64,000 nt of DNA from Rhytidiadelphus loreus (GCA_947034895.1 OX344763.1:14911001-14975000), one strand, 5' to 3'; positions 47,800 to 60,805 are shown, counted from the stretch's first letter. Numbers and translations are program-made. The notes: generated by a model from the letters alone, not told the origin.

Positions 47800-50078
47800 T
47801 CAAAAGAATACTAAATTCTTCAATATGTAGATGAAAATGGATAATCTACTATTAATGGATAATTTTGTGGATGAACGGTTGCATACAAAAGATTTTATCC
47901 CTTTTCCTCTTACATTCATGCATTGGAGGGAACTTGTTCTACTACCGACACGCACACACGAAAACTTGGGAACAAATCCCCCTATCTCTCCTAAGAAAAC
48001 TAGTTGTTGCTTATTGCTACTTTCACTTGAATTTAGCCCTCGTGTAAACAAGGGATACATTCTAGATGGAAAATGTACACCTCAAGTACATGAAGGCGGA
48101 ATTGGAATGAAGGTAGTAAGAGGGAGGCTTACTTCAATAATGTTTTGGAGTTGAAACTATATATTTTTCCAACAATTATTGCCTGGGAATTATCGTAGTT
48201 TCAAAAATTGTAGAACATATATAAAGGTCCAAATTTTCATAGTTTTTAAAAATATTTTGGCCCACAACATTTTCATACTATGGATACTCCAATGGTCTTG
48301 GATCTAGGTTTATATTTTTAGAGCACATTGTGCACATAGAGAAATTATTACTAAAATGACCATTTTGATACTTGTTTTGTAATAAATTCTTAAAAAATTA
48401 AGAATATAAAAATTGATTTGTATAAATTTTAATGAATATGTAAGCTACAATTTTTTTGGAAAAACAAGAAAAGAAAAATTTAATTGCAAAGATTTAGGGA
48501 TTTCAAAACCCTTTCAAAATTGATGTCCAACTAAAAGTTGAAGTGAATTAAATCACAAATAAATAGGAAATATGTATACAAGGTGAGTATATTACACATA
48601 GACTTTACATTATTTTAGATTCAATATTTTTTTAAAACAAAACAAGGATCCTAAGCGCCCCATACATGGTTTGAATTTTTTCATATTTTAATTATACTCA
48701 AATTTAAAAATTTAAATTGTGTTGAAAATAATTTTTTGTTTTCTTCCAACTATAGATGAGTGAATTTTTAATACTAAATTACAATAGCAAGTTTGATTTC
48801 TTACCACATTTATATATTTTCACAAGTGTGACAAGCCATAAAAAGACTCACTTTGGTAGGTACTCTAATTTCAAAAATTACCAAATTGGAGGAATATATA
48901 GAAACCAATATCAAAATATAGAATCAAAAAGAAATAAACATTTTATAAAGCCTATAATTAACATGGGAGTGTCAAAGTTGAAAAATTGTCAATTTGTGAC
49001 CACATTTTTGGAGTGCTTGTAGCATGAAAATACTTCCTACAATCAAATTGGACACTAATGATTCCTCCCCTACAATTATTGCACAAAGAAAGTGTAAATT
49101 AAAAGTAGTCAAGCGGATGAATTGTGAATGAAATGTTTGACAATGAAAAATGATAATTCTTGAATTTATATTGTCACCTCTAAAAATATATTTTGTCCTC
49201 ATACGATTTTCTCCAACTACCAAAAATTCACAAGAGTTTGGAGAGTATAAATCAATAGAGGATTATATTGGATTTTTGTTTGTCCTTCAAGGAAAATTGA
49301 ATTAAAATGCTTCCAAGTGTGCAACTTCTCTAAAAAGTTGGATCTATTCTCAAAGAGTCAAAGGGATGTTTTAGGTACCTTCTACCTTGGGTTGTATTTT
49401 GTGGGTGGTGTGTAGAGTAAGTTGCTAAGACAAGATGCTTTGTAGGCATAAACATTTATGATTGTAGGGAACAGTTCAAATTATTCAATGTATGTTTGTT
49501 CCTATCAAGTATAAAAATCAATATTGGAAGTTTGCCAATATATTCAGTTTTCACTTTGTTTATTTATGCCCTTAACATTAATTAGTAGATTTAATACTAA
49601 CAATAGACATATGAAGAATAAAATATTTGCACAAAAGGAAGGGTGTTGTCTCTATACTAATATAAACTAATATAAAATGATATAAAATAGTTGTGCTTTT
49701 CTATGAGCAAATAAGTAATATTAGATGGGTGATTTTCCAAGGCTTGAAAATTCTCTAGTGCCTTTCATTACATTACTTTACTTAGAAGATTTTTTTTAAA
49801 TTATAAATTTTTTTATTGAGAATAGTACCATTAGGAAGTTTATAAGTGATAAATTATTGTTGTTGCTTAGAAGGTGCCATATCCAAAAAGTAATTCCAAA
49901 TACTCATCATGTTATGATAAAAAACACATTCTTTATAGAAGAGAGATAGTAGTTAGAAACAATCTTTAAGATTTCTTTACAAACCAAGATCCTAAATCTT
50001 ATTTTCAAATTCAGATACTTTAATATCAATGACAATGTTTTGAATTACATTCATTTCCTGAACTCCATTTTATTACAA
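47800..50078. other. AT-rich spacer, no gene seen
   Basis: Opposing frames near 47800-48154 (86 and 107 codons) and later short frames have no recognisable domain. Confidence 0.35.
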
Positions 50079-50213
50079 TGTGTGTGTGTGTGTGTGTGAT
50101 TGGTCTTCTCAAATATATATTAGTGATTGATAGTGAGAAATTCACTTCATTCATTCATATATATATATATATTTGAGTAGACCAATCACTAATATATATT
50201 TGAGAAGACCAAT
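50079..50213. repeat. (TG)n microsatellite followed by a 31-bp perfect inverted repeat
   Basis: A TG dinucleotide run (about 50079-50098) leads into an arm at 50099-50129 (ATTGGTCTTCTCAAATATAT...). This arm is perfectly inverted at 50183-50213. The 53-base spacer includes an (AT)n run. It may be a small foldback element or simply a palindrome next to microsatellites. Confidence 0.8.
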
Positions 50214-51332
50214 TGTAGTTGCACCATGGTTTTTCTGTGTGTATATAATATACAAGATGCATGAATTGAGATATCCAATAGTTATTAAAGTTTTTAATTG
50301 CCAAATTTAGTGACATATTGCACTTCCAATTTGGGTCATTGTTGCATCTCAAATATGTTTGAGAAACAACAATATAATGATGTATTCTACCTCTATGGTG
50401 TTGTATTTGAGCATGATATCATTGATATACTAAATTGACATTCAAATGAGACATGCTAATTTTTGAATTATCTAGCCATTAGAGTATGTCTTAGTATGCT
50501 TTAGTCCTATGCCATATCAATTTTGAAAATTCATTACTAATTTGACAAAAGTCCAAAAAACACAAAACAACTTAGAATTAGGTGATAATTCTTTTTTTCC
50601 TTTTGAGGAAATATTTGAGGAAAATATTTCAAGGGGGGTGAGTTTCTCCGAAATGCGATTGGCTAGTAAATGGTTATTTCACTAACCTCCTCCCTTATAA
50701 ATATTCAAAGTGTGCTAACTACCTGACCACTTAAGAGCATTGCCATTGTGGGCCGGCGACTTTGCTACACCAAAGGTTGTTGGACAAGTTCAAAAAGAGC
50801 TTGCATGTTTCTAGCCGGTTCTAACCATCCTCCAACGGTACCGTCTAGCTTGCATTTTTGAACTAATAAAACCCTAAAAAAATTGATATGCATTCCTTAT
50901 ATTTGAGGCTCAAGTTCTTCAAGATCACTATCAACATACTCATTCAATAGGGCGTGATAAGGCCAACCACAAGAAACAAACCAAGATCACAAGAATGTAA
51001 CAAAATGTGGATTCAACCAAGAAGTGAATGGACTTGGAATCCTAATGAGTCTAAGCTGCTTTTGAATGGCCTAGCTAACCGCTTGATATATGTGGAACGA
51101 GGCATAGTGGGAAAAATTCCCATGTGGAACTGCCCACTCACATTGTGGGCTAGGTTGTTTGGAGCTATTTTGCTCTCAATGATAACATTAAGGGCCTCGT
51201 TGGTTAATTCAATCAATTTCAAGACACGATTGGGAAGTAGAGTGCACCACATGAAGGAAGGTGGTTGATTCTACCACTAAACCAATAGGGGTGGGAAATT
51301 CCAGTATTCCTACTGCGTTCCATTGAGGTCCC
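50214..51332. other. Spacer, no gene seen
   Basis: Frames at 50954-51268 (plus, 104 codons) and 51013-51252 (minus) overlap each other and show no known motif. Confidence 0.35.
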
Positions 51333-51336
51333 TTAA

Positions 51337-51770
51337 CCCCTAAAGGACAATTGAAAATCCGGATAGGTTCTATGAAGTCGATTTTGGTCAGATGTTCACA
51401 AAAATTTTACACAAGGTATGAATATGTCTCCCCTTTGTGGAAATATAATTCTAAAATTCAACATGATATAAGATGCAAATGTCAAAAAAAATAACCATGT
51501 GTAGTGTAAAAATCTCACTCTAGGAGGTGTTAAAAGGATATTGACTTTGTCGGGCAAGGTAAAAAAAAACACCTTTTTTTCTAACTTTAAACATTATAAT
51601 ATTTCAATCCACAAGGTCAAAGTTTCTAAAATTCTTTCCATAATAGTTTAGTAAAACGTTGTACGGTTGAATTTTGAAAAAACTTTTTTTTCCTTTTTTT
51701 CTCATTGCTCTAAAAAATGGCAGTTTTTTTTCACAATTTTTGCCTGAAATATGCCTTAGTCCTTTAGGGG
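51337..51770 (+). mobile_element. TTAA-flanked element, internally deleted (434 bp)
   Basis: TTAA (51333-51336) precedes CCCCTAAAGGAC. The right end is AGTCCTTTAGGGG followed by TTAA (51771-51774). Both ends match the 935-bp reference copy, but about half of the interior is missing. Confidence 0.75.
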
Positions 51771-51781
51771 TTAACTCTTAA

Positions 51782-52363
51782 CCCTTAAAGTCCCATTGTC
51801 CCTACAAGGGACAAAATGGATTTTAGGCAAGCTCCTATGATCTCAATTTTAACTGAGTTTTTTTTGAAACTTTCTCATAAGATAGATAAACTTATGAGCT
51901 TTCTCGGAATATAATTTTTATTCCAATCGGTGCCTGGGAGACAAAATTATGCCACAATAACCTCAAAATGGGGGAGATTGGGCAGCAAGAAAAATCCACA
52001 AAGAATTGAAATAAAAACTTGAATTTTTTTTTTATTGTAGATTATATTTTCTTCTAAATGGGAAGCTTTGATTCATTCCATTTGGATTAGTGATGTAAAA
52101 GTAATGGAGTCGTTTCTCGTTTTGCGGGCAATCATAGCAACTTCTTGAAAGAATTTTTTTTCTTCTATTTTGAATGCTAATATCTTTCAATCTATACGGT
52201 TAAAAATCACAAAATTTTTAACACGTGATCTAAGACAAGTTTAGAACAAGATCCTACGGTTATATTCTAAAAAATATTTAAAAAATTTATTTCATAGGTG
52301 AATATAGCAAAAGTGGTAGTTTTGAATGGTTTTGGTAGAAAAATAGCCTTGAGACTTTAGGAG
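51782..52363 (+). mobile_element. TTAA-flanked element, internally deleted (582 bp), next to another copy
   Basis: TTAA (51778-51781) precedes CCCTTAAAGTCCCATTGTCC. The right end is GACTTTAGGAG followed by TTAA (52364-52367). Only TTAACTCTTAA separates it from the copy at 51337-51770, in the same orientation. The interior is closest to the left half of the full copies. Confidence 0.75.
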
Positions 52364-52372
52364 TTAACATAT

Positions 52373-52824
52373 GAGAACGCGCCTGCACCGACGCGTTCTC
52401 TGCTAAGTTGAGTACGTTCAAATTGTCAGCAACCCCAGTTTGGTGTGGCGGGAGTACAAACATTCCACATGTCCTCCTAGCTGTGGTCGATAAAAAGCCT
52501 TCAATCTATGATAAGCATACTGGGGGCTCCGTGATAGCCAGGGGGCTCCATGATGGCACCTGGCCATCAGTTTGGTGGTCGCGGGTCTCGATCATAAGTT
52601 ATCGTATATGGCCACGTGGGCGTTGTAAGTTTGTAACATGTCCTTGTTCCATGTCAGTTAAGCGTAGTACTTCCATAAAAACGACGGAACAAATAAATAT
52701 CAGATTCGCCAGGTGCCATGCTCAATATAGCGGGGGGCCACCTGGGCTCCCTATTGGGGGTTCACAAGGAAGTGCCCTCACGCTCCCAAATCAATTACAT
52801 TCTACGTACAGTTGGGTCCAATAA
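52373..52824 (+). other. GC-richer segment with hairpin and one long open frame
   Basis: A hairpin (GAGAACGCG at 52373-52381, CGCGTTCTC at 52392-52400) lies just outside the TTAA element. It is followed by a frame open for 138 codons (52408-52824). That frame starts at TTG, not ATG, and its peptide has no motif I recognise. Locally repeated 'gggggctcc(a/g)tgat' units suggest repeat-derived DNA rather than a gene. Confidence 0.25.
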
Positions 52825-53281
52825 TCTTACAATTTTTTTGAAATTGGGCAGTTTTTTTTTTTTTTTTGAAACTGGAGTTTATTCCAGAAAGTGGTAAGAA
52901 CAAACGGTGGGAAGCCGAGGGCCGTGCCATGGAGAAAGAACTTAGGCAGTTTTAGTTGAGATTAGGAGAACTTCAGGAGACCCATGCACACTCAAAAAAG
53001 GAACATAATTTCAAATTGTAAATTACGGAAGTCTACTTCATCATCATTACAAATGTACACAAATGTAATTGAGAATCAAATAAATTGTACGTGTACATAT
53101 AAATGTACATGTGTGTTATTGAAAATCCATTACAAAAAAATCTGAGGCCAAAATAGGGTCGTTTAACTTTCATCCCCCAATGCAAGTATAGGGAACATTT
53201 TTAAATGATTTTTTATTTTTTTAATAATTGCCAAACTAACTTGGCACTATTAGTGCCACATCAATTCTTAGAAGAAAAAGA

Positions 53282-53387
<106 letters not shown>

Positions 53388-54083
53388 AAAGTGTAATTGC
53401 ACTAGATATATGTTGTCTTACAGCCTTGTTCAGGCCTCAAATTTTCTGTAATAATATTTTTGGATCACCATTGCAATTGTGTAGGGAATCCAAAGATGTA
53501 CACAAAAATACACATATGTAATTGCAAAAATTCATAGGGTCATTGAATCCAATTTTACATTTGTATACACTCCTTATTTCCTAAGTGCTCAATGTCAAGT
53601 GCTCAAATTATAGATAGTAAAACCTATAATAAATAATTGAAGTTCCTTCAACATATCTACATTTTTATTCACAAGATCGTTTCTTCTTCTTTCCATTTAT
53701 GTATTATTTGAAGTTTCTACAATGAATATTAATTGGATAAAGTATACTTTTCACGACATGCATGTATCCTTCATAGACTGTCTAAGTACTAAGTTTGTGA
53801 CAATCACACAAACTTATATAATTATTGTAAACAAAGTGTAACGTACTGTTATTTTATTTTATTATACATTCGTATTGTAGATATTAATGATGCACTCCAC
53901 TGCTATATATGCATATGACAAAAATTCCAAATTTTTGAAGTTTAATTTGTATTTGATATAAAAAAATTCACTTGTTTTCAAACATTTCAAATAATTTCAA
54001 ATCTTTCTAATTTATCAAAGGTTTTTAATAATATAAAAATATTTTAAATAATTAATTTAAAAAAAAAATCCAAGTAAAGCATC
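53388..54083. other. AT-rich spacer, no gene seen
   Basis: No frame or structure worth calling. Confidence 0.35.
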
Positions 54084-54087
54084 TTAA

Positions 54088-55001
54088 CCCCTACAGTCCC
54101 TTCAAAACTGTGATTTTTGGGATTTGGGGTAGGCTTGTGTGACCTCAATTTTTGACATGATTTTTCAAAACTTTTTTTGAAGATATGAATGTACATTAGA
54201 TTTTTGGGAATGTAACTTTTATTTCAATTAGAGATTGGTAGAGAAATTTATGCCACCTTAAGTTCCAAAAGTAATTCACCAGGCACCACAAAAAAATCAC
54301 AACAAATTGATTTTCTTTTTAATTTAAATTTTTTCTCGAAGACTATATTTTTGTCTACATGTGAAGCTTTCATTCATTCCATTTGGATTAGTAATGTGAA
54401 AGTTATGGAACTTTATTGTTATAGAAGCAATCATTGCATCATCATGAGAAAAAAACTTATAGGATTCATTTATGAACTCAATTTTCATAATTTAATAAAA
54501 GAAGTTCCACATAGTTGACTTTATTTGCCAAAACAATCCGACCATTGGGATCAGTGTATTTCAATTCCATCTTAGAAATATTAATGATTTAGTTTTTTCT
54601 TATATCTCGTACCTATTTCTAATTAACAATTATTTTAAGAATGAAAATCAAGTGTTTTTTGTTTTGAATTTTTTTCCCTAATCCTCAACTCAATACTCCA
54701 ACATGAAAAATTAGAAATTCAAAAGCAGCGATGCAAAAAAGATTAAGTTAAGGAGATTCAAAGCCAAAATATCTAGTTGAGGAAGGTCAAAAAAACTTGT
54801 TTTCTTCACTTTAAATGCAAACATCTTGCAATCAACGTAGTTAGAGTTTCTAAAATTTATTCCACACATTTTTATAATAGTCTAGTGCAAGATCCTATAG
54901 TTAGATATGGAAAAAAATAATTTTAAAACTTTTTTGCTCTTTGCAATAGAAATGGTAGTTTTGAGTGTTTTTGATGAAAAAAGGCCTTCGAACTTCAGGG
55001 A
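54088..55001 (+). mobile_element. TTAA-flanked MITE-like element
   Basis: TTAA (54084-54087) precedes CCCCTACAGTCCC. The right end AACTTCAGGGA is followed by TTAA (55002-55005). The interior is collinear with the 34907 and 43032 copies. Length is 914 bp, with no transposase frame. Confidence 0.78.
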
Positions 55002-55005
55002 TTAA

Positions 55006-55899
55006 GCAAAGGATAACAAATTTGACTACATGTTTGTAGACTTTGTCTTTCAATGCATAACCATCAAACCTTATCATTCAACCAATGGTACCAAAGAATG
55101 TTGCCCTACAATTCAATTGACATTTTTCCATTCTTATAACATGTATGAACTATTAGTTTTCATCAAATAATTGCATGAGGACATACTAGCCATGGAAATT
55201 GATAGGCCTACAAAATTTCAATGTATAAAGCAATATATGGTATGTATACCTATTCAAAATCCTTCGGTAGCAACAAATTTGATATATTTTGCCAAGTATT
55301 TTAGTAAACTCATTTTTTATAGTAAAAACACACACATTAAAGGTGGTCTAAGCAAACACTTGATATAGCTTTCCATTGTTGTCTTTAGGGGGGACTATTC
55401 TTGTCCTTGTGGATTCTATTGTACAATCAGGTACTGAAAACTTACAACCAACCGATTTGAGCTATTCACATTTTTTTGTACAATGTGCAATATAATTGGT
55501 GTATTTTGGTAAGCATAATTATCATTGCATCTTTGTGCAATCCCAATTAACCCTAAATGCTTGGGCAACCAAATATGGTCAATCTGAAATTTCAGGCTCA
55601 TTTTGCAATGGGCAGTTAAATTTGTTTGACTGTTTTTTAAATTTTGGACGGCAGTTTTTAGAGTTAACTATTGAAAACTTTTATTTTTCACTAAAAAAAG
55701 TACATATTTGATTGTTGAGAGGTCTTCAAAGTCATACTTGTCCATTAGTAAAGAGTAAAGCTTGCTAATTTTACTTCATCTTCCAACTTTGAGCAATTTC
55801 ACTTGATTTGAGATCTGAAAACTTGTACTTATCCATTTGCTTTGAAAATGGTCCCAATGGAAAGGGTAAAGTGTTTTCATGCATTATATGTGATTTGGC
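55006..55899. other. AT-rich spacer, no gene seen
   Basis: Short opposing frames at 55171-55711 show no motif. Confidence 0.35.
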
Positions 55900-56160
55900 T
55901 CTCTGGGAGGGCTGCGAGTTCCCAACTCGAACCCCCCCCGAGAACCGCCGATATCCGCTGTTCCCGGCCTGTGCTGACCTGGCCGAGAGACGGCCAGGTC
56001 AGATTTTTCAAAAAAAAAAAAAAAAAAAAAATTTAACTTTGTTTCTCAGTTTAAGGACTTAAATTTTTTTTTTTTTTTTTTTTTCAAAAAGAAAAAATCT
56101 GTCAGTGGCGTTCTTTGACTGCCGGGGGAACAGCACCGGGAACGGCCCCGAAACGGCCCT
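55900..56160. mobile_element. Foldback element with GC-rich outer and A/T-homopolymer inner arms
   Basis: The left half contains CGCTGTTCCCGGCC, then CAGATTTTTC and a run of about 21 A. The right half contains TTAAA and a run of about 22 T, then GAAAAAATCTG and GCCGGGGGAACAGC, so the halves are inverted copies. Inside the left arm a perfect 12-bp hairpin, CTGACCTGGCCG and CGGCCAGGTCAG, sits around a 5-base loop (55974-56002). Its class is unknown. Confidence 0.6.
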
Positions 56161-56499
56161 TAAAATCCTGAAATCTCATCTAATGATTTTCACCATTGAA
56201 AATTTAAACAAGCAAGTGTTGATTTGGAATTATTTGTCATTTAAAGTTATAAAAAAAATGCATCTCAACAATTGCAAGGTGGATTATGTAATGGGTTTAA
56301 TAGCTTTTCAAGTGATATTAAGTTTTTTGAGAGTGAATTTTAGTGTGCTAATACAATTTGTAGTTGTTCATGTCACCTCCAATCCCAAAAAAAATTTATG
56401 TGCAAATTTCTAAAACATTGTGGTAAGGGCAACATATTAAAAATACAAAATATAAGTTTTTCTTGTTATAATTTCACAACTCTTATGCAATTTTGCACT

Positions 56500-56652
56500 C
56501 AAAATTGGTGTACATACCAATAAGCAAGCTCTTTAAACATCCATATGGTTAGATTTTGAAAAAAAATCAATTTCCTTCAACAGGGATAACTATAAGCCCA
56601 TGCTCTTTTTTCATAGGAAAAACACACTTGGAAAGGCTTAAGCACTTAGGGG
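56500..56652 (+). repeat. 3' fragment of the TTAA element family
   Basis: The last 150 bp resemble the right end of the 54088 copy ('ggttagattttgaaaaaaaatcaattt', then a conserved tail) and finish CACTTAGGGG followed by TTAA (56653-56656). The left part is missing. Confidence 0.5.
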
Positions 56653-57207
56653 TTAAGCATACCAAATTTCAATTTTAAAAAATCAAAACTCCATTATCGG
56701 AGAATTTTTATAATTTTATATAATATCTTATTGATAACAATTGGTGATGAATTTTTTTAATTTGATTTCATAGATATGTAGGGAACATACATACACACCT
56801 CTTCCCTTCAACAAGCATCTCCAAAAAAAGTTTCACAATTCCTTCTATAGAGGTTTGTATGTTTGACTGACAATGCCTAAAATGTTGTAAAATAAATATT
56901 TTTTTTATAATTAGATTTTTCAGTTTACACCTCACATGGCGACTAATTTTGTACATTTGAGCATGATGGTACAATTACTTTGCCAAAATCATGTTAAAAT
57001 ATAGAGATATCCATTACTTCAAAATTTGGTCATATGACACTTTTCATTGAACTCTTCATTGATCATATTATTGTTACTTAAGTTTGTTTTTTTAATATAA
57101 AAGATGTGCATATTGATGTTCCCTATGTACCCATGCAATCAAATAAAAAAATTCATCACCAATTGTATTCAATAAAATATTATATAAAACCACAAAAATT
57201 GACTTAA

Positions 57208-58131
57208 CCCCTAAAGTCCCAAGGCCATTTTTCTGTCAAAAACCACTCAAAACTGTCATTTCTACTGCGTTAGTCCAAAAAAACAAAAACAAAAACTTTT
57301 TTTGGAAGTGAACCGTAGGATCTTAAACTTTACTTGTTTAAGATCATGTGGTAAAAATTTCATGAAGTTTGACCGTACAGATTGAGAGATATGAGCATTC
57401 AAAGTTGAAAAAACAAGTTTTTTGGAACACTGGACTGCAATTTTAGATGACTTTGATCTCTATTTGTGGAAAAAAATTACACTGTGGAGTTTGAATTTAA
57501 AATTTATTGTGTTGAAGAATTGAGTTGGGAGTCTAGAAAAAAAAATTCATAAAATAACAACTTAATTTTCATACTTTAAAAAATTGTCAAGTAGAAGTAG
57601 GTCCAAGATTGAAAGAAAAACTAAATTGATAATAGCTCTTAGATGGGATTGAAATACAATAATCCCAACGGTGAGATTGTTCTAACAAGCAAATTTAACC
57701 TTTTCAAAAAAAGAAATTTGAAAAAATTTGAAAATTGCATTCTGAGATGAATCCTATAAGTGTTTTTTTCCAAAAAGATGCTTAGATTGCCCGAAAAATA
57801 AGATTGTTCATAACTTTCACATCACTAATCAAAGTGGAATGAATCAAAGCTTTAGATGTAGACAAAAACATTATCTTTGAGAAAAAAAAATTTAAAATTT
57901 TATTTTTAATTTTTGCAATATTTTTGTGCTGCCCGCTGAGTTCGGTTTCAGGCTTTTTGTGGTATAACTTTTGCTTCCGGGCACCGATTGAAATAAAAAT
58001 TATATTCCCACAAAGCTTATCAGATTTTCTATCTTCAAAAAAAGTTTCAAAAAATTAGGGTAAAATTTCAGCCCATAAGAACCTGCCCGAATTCCAAATT
58101 GTCCCCCGAGGGGACAATGGGACTTTAGGGG
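57208..58131 (-). mobile_element. TTAA-flanked MITE-like element, full length, inverted
   Basis: TTAA (57204-57207) precedes CCCCTAAAGTCCCAAGG. The right end is GACAATGGGACTTTAGGGG followed by TTAA (58132-58135). Read from its right end it is collinear with the 34907 copy and keeps the short internal palindrome GTCCCCCGAGGGGAC (58101-58115) near that end. Length is 924 bp with no coding frame. Confidence 0.8.
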
Positions 58132-58269
58132 TTAAAAAATTCACCAAAAATGGAATTTGGGTTTTCTGAAATTGAAATTTTGTATGCTTGATTGTGATTG
58201 GGTAAAGAATTGAGTGATAATTATGCAAGACAAAAAAAAGTCAAATTTTATTCTATTTTATGCACAAAT

Positions 58270-58560
58270 CTTTGAATGGCTCCAAAAGGTTTGTGAGCTT
58301 TCAGGACCCAGCTGCACTTCTTTGAACCCTTACATAGTTGCTATGGTAATCCAAAAGTGCACTTTTCAAATGGTGGAATGATGAAGGAACCTTTGCCCAT
58401 GTGTCCAAACCACAAAGCAATGTTCCTAGAAGTTATTACAAAAATGACTATTCAACCTAATCCCCCCTTTTCTGCTCCTATTCAACTCCACGTCCATTTT
58501 TTATTAGAAGAGTATGCCTAGAAGACACAATTGGCCCCAAGTAGGGATCCAAATTGGAGA
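58270..58560 (-). repeat. Dispersed repeat, inverted partner of 38.10-38.35 kb
   Basis: Shares 'ccatttgaaaagtgcacttttgg', 'gttgaatagtcattttt' and 'tggggccaattgtg' blocks in inverse order with the 38.1-kb copy. No coding content. Confidence 0.7.
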
Positions 58561-59999
58561 GGGGGGGCATTTTGGGTATAACTTACATACCTTATGCTCT
58601 ACGCACCCCGTAAGGTGAAGGCACCTATTACCAACCACCGCCTCATCAAAAATCAATAGGATGTTTCAAATTGAGGAGAGTCTGCAAGTAATTTCCAAGC
58701 ATTACTTTTTGGTTTCCGACCATCAATTCCTCCATTCTTGTCACAACACATGTCCTTGGTTTGAAGTGCCAAAGTGAATAAGTAGTCTCTTAATCCTTAA
58801 ACGTTGGACTATTCACCGTGGAAATCATCTGTTTTGTCACCGTGTGGATTGTTGACTTAAGAAAATGAAAAAGTACTCATTGGAAGACAAACTATTGTAG
58901 ATGGTCTTCCCTTTCCTCACAAATTTTGGAGGATGAATAGTTGCATTTCTGTCCTACATGGAGAGATTCTTTGTCATTCATCAGCCAAAAAACGTCCTCC
59001 GCGGCGTTTATGGGGTAAATGAGTCGTTTTGGAATAGTTTAGACATTGGACATGGGTCCAAATCAATTTTTGGCTTTCAAAATTCATAGTAATTTTAGTT
59101 CAAGTGATAAAATTACCAATTTTTTTTGCAATCTATCCCATTCATTTCTATCAATGCACCTCTTAAAAATATTTGCTTTGCCTTGCACTATGTTACTCCA
59201 CATCATGTCCAGAATTTGTTTATTTGATCGGTTATGGGTGGTGCTTCCTCCGTACTAAGTTACAAACCCTTGCAATTATAACGGAAGGTGCTGCGTTGGC
59301 ATCTGAAATTTTCACTGCTTGACAACTGTGGGGCTCCCAGCACCCAGGTGGTCACTCTCCACCTGAAGAATCCCACATGAATGGGCTAAAGTTACAAATT
59401 GAAAATGAACCACTGAAGGAAAATCAACCCGTCAAATCTCGGAGCCCCCGTGGCTGGCGACGTCCATTTCTCTTTCTTTCCACCAAAACTGGCACACAAG
59501 TTATAATTAGTACGTTAAACTTGGCTTACTGTACCCGTGGAGTTTTTGTCCTTGCTGCCAGTCAGCGACAGAATATGACCTTGGCTTGCGCCCTTTGCTT
59601 GTGATGGGGAGTTGGGGACAAAAGTTGATTTCCTTACAACCCAAATATCTGAGGCAGGAGGGCTTACCAGCCACCCATCCATCCTGGAATTTTTTTATTT
59701 TTTTATTTTTTATTTAACAATCAAACAGACACCCAAATTGCCTTTGAAAGTGAACGAACTGGAATTAAGTGACATCAAACCAAGTGAGAGGACCACCCTC
59801 CATGTGGGAGCAATTTGTCATTTTGCAGAAGAAGAAGACTTTGAAGTATCTTAACCAATTGAGAAAGAGTCTCGCTTGGCATCTGTGCTACCCATGAGCA
59901 TACTGGTCGTGTAGGGATGGCCAAAACCAGCCTTTTCTGTAGAATTTTGGAATATCAGAGCGGGAGGTGGGGGCCACCATTATACTGCCACAACCAAAA
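58561..59999. other. Spacer of mixed composition, no gene seen
   Basis: Frames of 70-80 codons at 59046-59854 (plus) have no recognisable domain. The 59.27-59.68 kb part is less AT-rich, without splice signals I can defend. Confidence 0.35.
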
Positions 60000-60805
60000 T
60001 AAAAGTAAAAGTAAAAGTAATTAAAAAAAATTTAATTCATAAGAAAAACCTTGCAATTCAATATCTTTTGCACTATTGGTGAGGATGCCACAAAACAAAG
60101 CTTGAGCACCCCTCTTTGCAGAGAGCTTTCCAACCATATTGAAAATGTGATCCAAGGACGCATGGTTTCAAAGATCTCAACGTAACAAACAAACAAAACA
60201 AACACATCCCCATTTAATTTAATTTTATAATTAAAAAATAAATAACTCATAAATCCATAAATTTCACATTGTAGATCCAAACGGTATAAAAACAAAGTTC
60301 GTGCATCCCTCTAATGGTACTAAAAACGTGATTGGGAGATGCATGCTCCAAAAGATCTCATCGTAACAAACAGACAAAAAAACCAACCTGGTTTTAATGT
60401 ATAGCCATGTCCCGTTGCCACATTCAAAATTAAATTAAAAATAATTTTTTAATCTATAAAAACTTTGAAATTCAACATCTTCAATGCACGAAGGAGTGCA
60501 AGGGCTTTGTTGCACAATAAGAGGTTGCATTTTTGATACAAACAAGAAACTATATGCACGAAAGAGGCTAAGGGCTTTGTTTTGTGGCATTATGTGAAAG
60601 TTATGGTTTTTCCAAAATAAAATATGATTTAATTCAATTTTTTAATTCATTAAATGTTTGAAATTCAATAACTTTCACACCATAGGTCCAAATGCCACAA
60701 AACAAAGTCTTTGCATCCATCCTTGTGAAGAGCTTTCCAATGATACAAAGAACATTGTCGGATGCCTCATGGTTTCTTGGATCTCAATATATCAAACAAA
60801 CAATC
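60000..60805. repeat. Array of diverged units around 'ccacaaaacaaag...gagctttccaa...gatctca'
   Basis: A unit with 'ttcaat(a)tctttt(g)cac', 'atgccacaaaacaaag', 'gcatcc(c)tct', 'gagctttccaa' and 'gatctca(a/t)cgtaacaaacaaac' recurs at about 60036-60215, 60240-60380 and 60650-60805, with inverted pieces near 60480-60600 and 62100-62170. An inverted relative lies at 34440-34640. An 87-codon minus frame (60032-60295) covers one unit. Confidence 0.6.
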
